Below are positions 20,061-21,205 of a DNA stretch of 21,205 nucleotides, piece after piece. The DNA lies in the NCBI GenBank assembly GCA_004553405.1, contig SFLO01000007.1, forward strand, positions 1-21,205, read 5' to 3'. Made by a program: the position numbers and the translations under genes. How positions within the stretch are numbered: the first letter of the stretch is position 1; every line of letters starts with the position of its first letter. The notes beneath the pieces were generated by a model, which saw only the letters and a list, made by a program, of their open reading frames with translations, ran no database searches and was not told where the DNA came from. Origin of the DNA: Coriobacteriaceae bacterium (GTDB taxonomy: Bacteria > Actinomycetota > Coriobacteriia > Coriobacteriales > QAMH01).

Positions 20061-21205
20061 CTATCGTCGTGCGACCCCCTGCAGCATGGCGCTGGCAAGG
20101 GCGATCTGCTGAGCGGCATAGTCAATCTCCTCGAACGTGTTGTAGAAGGCCGGGCTCAGGCGGGCCACACTCGTGACCCCCAGCTGCACCAGCAGGGGCT
20201 GGGCACAGTTGTGGCCGCTGCGCAACGCAACGCCGCGGGTGTCTGCCAATGTGCAGAGGTCGAGCGGATGCACCCCGTCGACCGTGAAGGAGACCAGACC
20301 TGAGCGGCGCTGGGGCGAACCGACGACATGAAGCCCATCGACCTGCGCCAACGCCGTCTCTGCATGCGCCACCAACGCATCCTCTCGCTCTGCGACATCT
20401 TGCCGTCCCAAGCCCTCTATGTAGTCGCAAGCGGCGGCCAGAGCGACGGCGCCCACGTAGTTTGGCGTACCCGCCTCAAGGCGCAGCGGCAACTCCTCCC
20501 AACTTGTAGCGGCAGCGCTCACGGTGCCCACCATCTCGCCGCCGTAGTCGCGCGGCTCCAGCAGCTCCAGGGCCTCGCGCGTGCCGCACAGCGCTCCTAT
20601 GCCCGTCCCCGCCATCATCTTGTGTCCGGAAAACGCCAGGTAGTCGCAGCCCAGCTCGGGCACGCTCACTGCGCCGTGGCGCATGAGCTGCGCGCCGTCG
20701 AGCACGAAGAGCGCCCCTGCCGCGTGCGCCATGGCTGCCAGCCGCCGCACGGGGTTGACGGTGCCGAGCACGTTGGAGCAGCCCGTCATCGCGACGATGC
20801 GCACCGGGCCGGTCCGCAAGCCTGCGGGCAGCTCCGTCATCTGGCTGGTGGGGCCACCTTCCAGCACACGCGCGTACTCCCCCACGTCCAGCTCTCCGCG
20901 CTCGTCGATCCCAACGACGCACAGCTGCGCGCCGCAGCGAAGACACGCCTGCTGCCAGGGGACGAAGTTCGAGTGGTGCTCCATGACGGAGACGACAACG
21001 CGGTCGCCGGGGCGCAGCAGGTGCTCAAGGCCGCGGGCCACCATGTTGAGTCCGTCGGTGCTGCCGCGCGTGAATGCCACGCATGACGGGTCGTCCAGCC
21101 CAACAAAGCCCGCAACGCGCCTGCGGGCCGCCTCGAGGGCGGCAGTCGAAGCGTGCGCGAGGTAGTGCATGCCGCGGTGCACGTTGGCGTTGCTCGCAGC
21201 ATAGT
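20061..21205 (-). CDS. sufS: SufS-like cysteine desulfurase (5' end beyond the window)
   Basis: This PLP-dependent class V aminotransferase-fold enzyme removes sulfur from cysteine for Fe–S cluster assembly. The frame stays open to the right edge; the last codons give YAASNANVHRGMHYLAHAS, which in the family lies about 40–60 residues from the start, so only a short N-terminal piece is missing. Key sites are MEHHSNFVPW (PLP-stacking His), VLDGAQLMRHG (cofactor Asp), FSGHKMMAGTGIGAL (PLP lysine) and RSGHNCAQPLL with the catalytic cysteine; RLSPAFYNTFEEID is the usual C-terminal signature. GHNCAQP and the lack of a long active-site loop point to group II (SufS) rather than IscS. The gene ends at 20061. 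Partner suf genes, if any, would be upstream, beyond the window. Confidence 0.93.
   Translation of the reverse strand, partial: YAASNANVHRGMHYLAHASTAALEAARRRVAGFVGLDDPSCVAFTRGSTDGLNMVARGLEHLLRPGDRVVVSVMEHHSNFVPWQQACLRCGAQLCVVGIDERGELDVGEYARVLEGGPTSQMTELPAGLRTGPVRIVAMTGCSNVLGTVNPVRRLAAMAHAAGALFVLDGAQLMRHGAVSVPELGCDYLAFSGHKMMAGTGIGALCGTREALELLEPRDYGGEMVGTVSAAATSWEELPLRLEAGTPNYVGAVALAAACDYIEGLGRQDVAEREDALVAHAETALAQVDGLHVVGSPQRRSGLVSFTVDGVHPLDLCTLADTRGVALRSGHNCAQPLLVQLGVTSVARLSPAFYNTFEEIDYAAQQIALASAMLQGVARR

Noticed and set aside
1..21205. CRISPR array, insertion sequence or prophage genes
   Set aside because: No regularly spaced repeats, no transposase or integrase motifs and no terminal inverted repeats were seen.

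Overview
This GC-rich window most resembles a chromosome segment from a Coriobacteriia-type actinobacterium (Olsenella/Collinsella/Atopobium relatives). The main reason is a divisome/elongasome signalling locus in the actinobacterial order: kinase, FhaA, FhaB, PP2C phosphatase, SEDS–PBP fusion, PknB with PASTA domains. The AT-rich, consensus-like promoters in a GC-rich background fit too. The taxon is inferred from gene content and order; no database search was possible.

Left part (1–4734): a LysR-type regulator, cut by the left edge, is transcribed leftwards. Diverging from it is a three-gene ABC importer: a Tat/lipoprotein substrate-binding protein, a permease and an ATPase. The ATPase has lost a piece between the Q-loop and the signature motif and changes frame there, so it is broken as it stands. 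Convergent with the importer is a DASS/SLC13-type anion transporter. The same 16-bp dyad (ATAA-N8-TTAT) occurs twice in the LysR–importer gap and once just upstream of the DASS gene, pointing to a small LysR regulon.

Middle part (4735–8066, minus strand): carrier protein, MBOAT O-acyltransferase and ANL-family adenylating ligase form a Dlt-like export/acylation cassette. The order is C-B-A and no DltD is adjacent. A weaker copy of the LysR-type dyad lies upstream of the cassette. Next come threonine synthase (thrC) and a stand-alone ModE-like winged-helix regulator, each followed by a clear hairpin terminator.

Right part (10552–19673, minus strand): a compact, almost gapless cell-wall and signalling operon. 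It starts with an unusual non-RD, multi-membrane-span Ser/Thr kinase, followed by FhaA, FhaB, a PstP-like phosphatase, a fused RodA/FtsW–class B PBP and PknB with four PASTA repeats. Phosphorylation (two kinases), phosphothreonine reading (two FHA proteins) and dephosphorylation (PP2C) are thus encoded with the peptidoglycan polymerase/transpeptidase. The fusion gene carries an apparent one-base frameshift after its first membrane segment. A SufS-like cysteine desulfurase, cut by the right edge, lies beyond a repeat-bearing intergenic region (19674–20060).

No tRNA, rRNA, CRISPR array, transposase or phage gene was seen.
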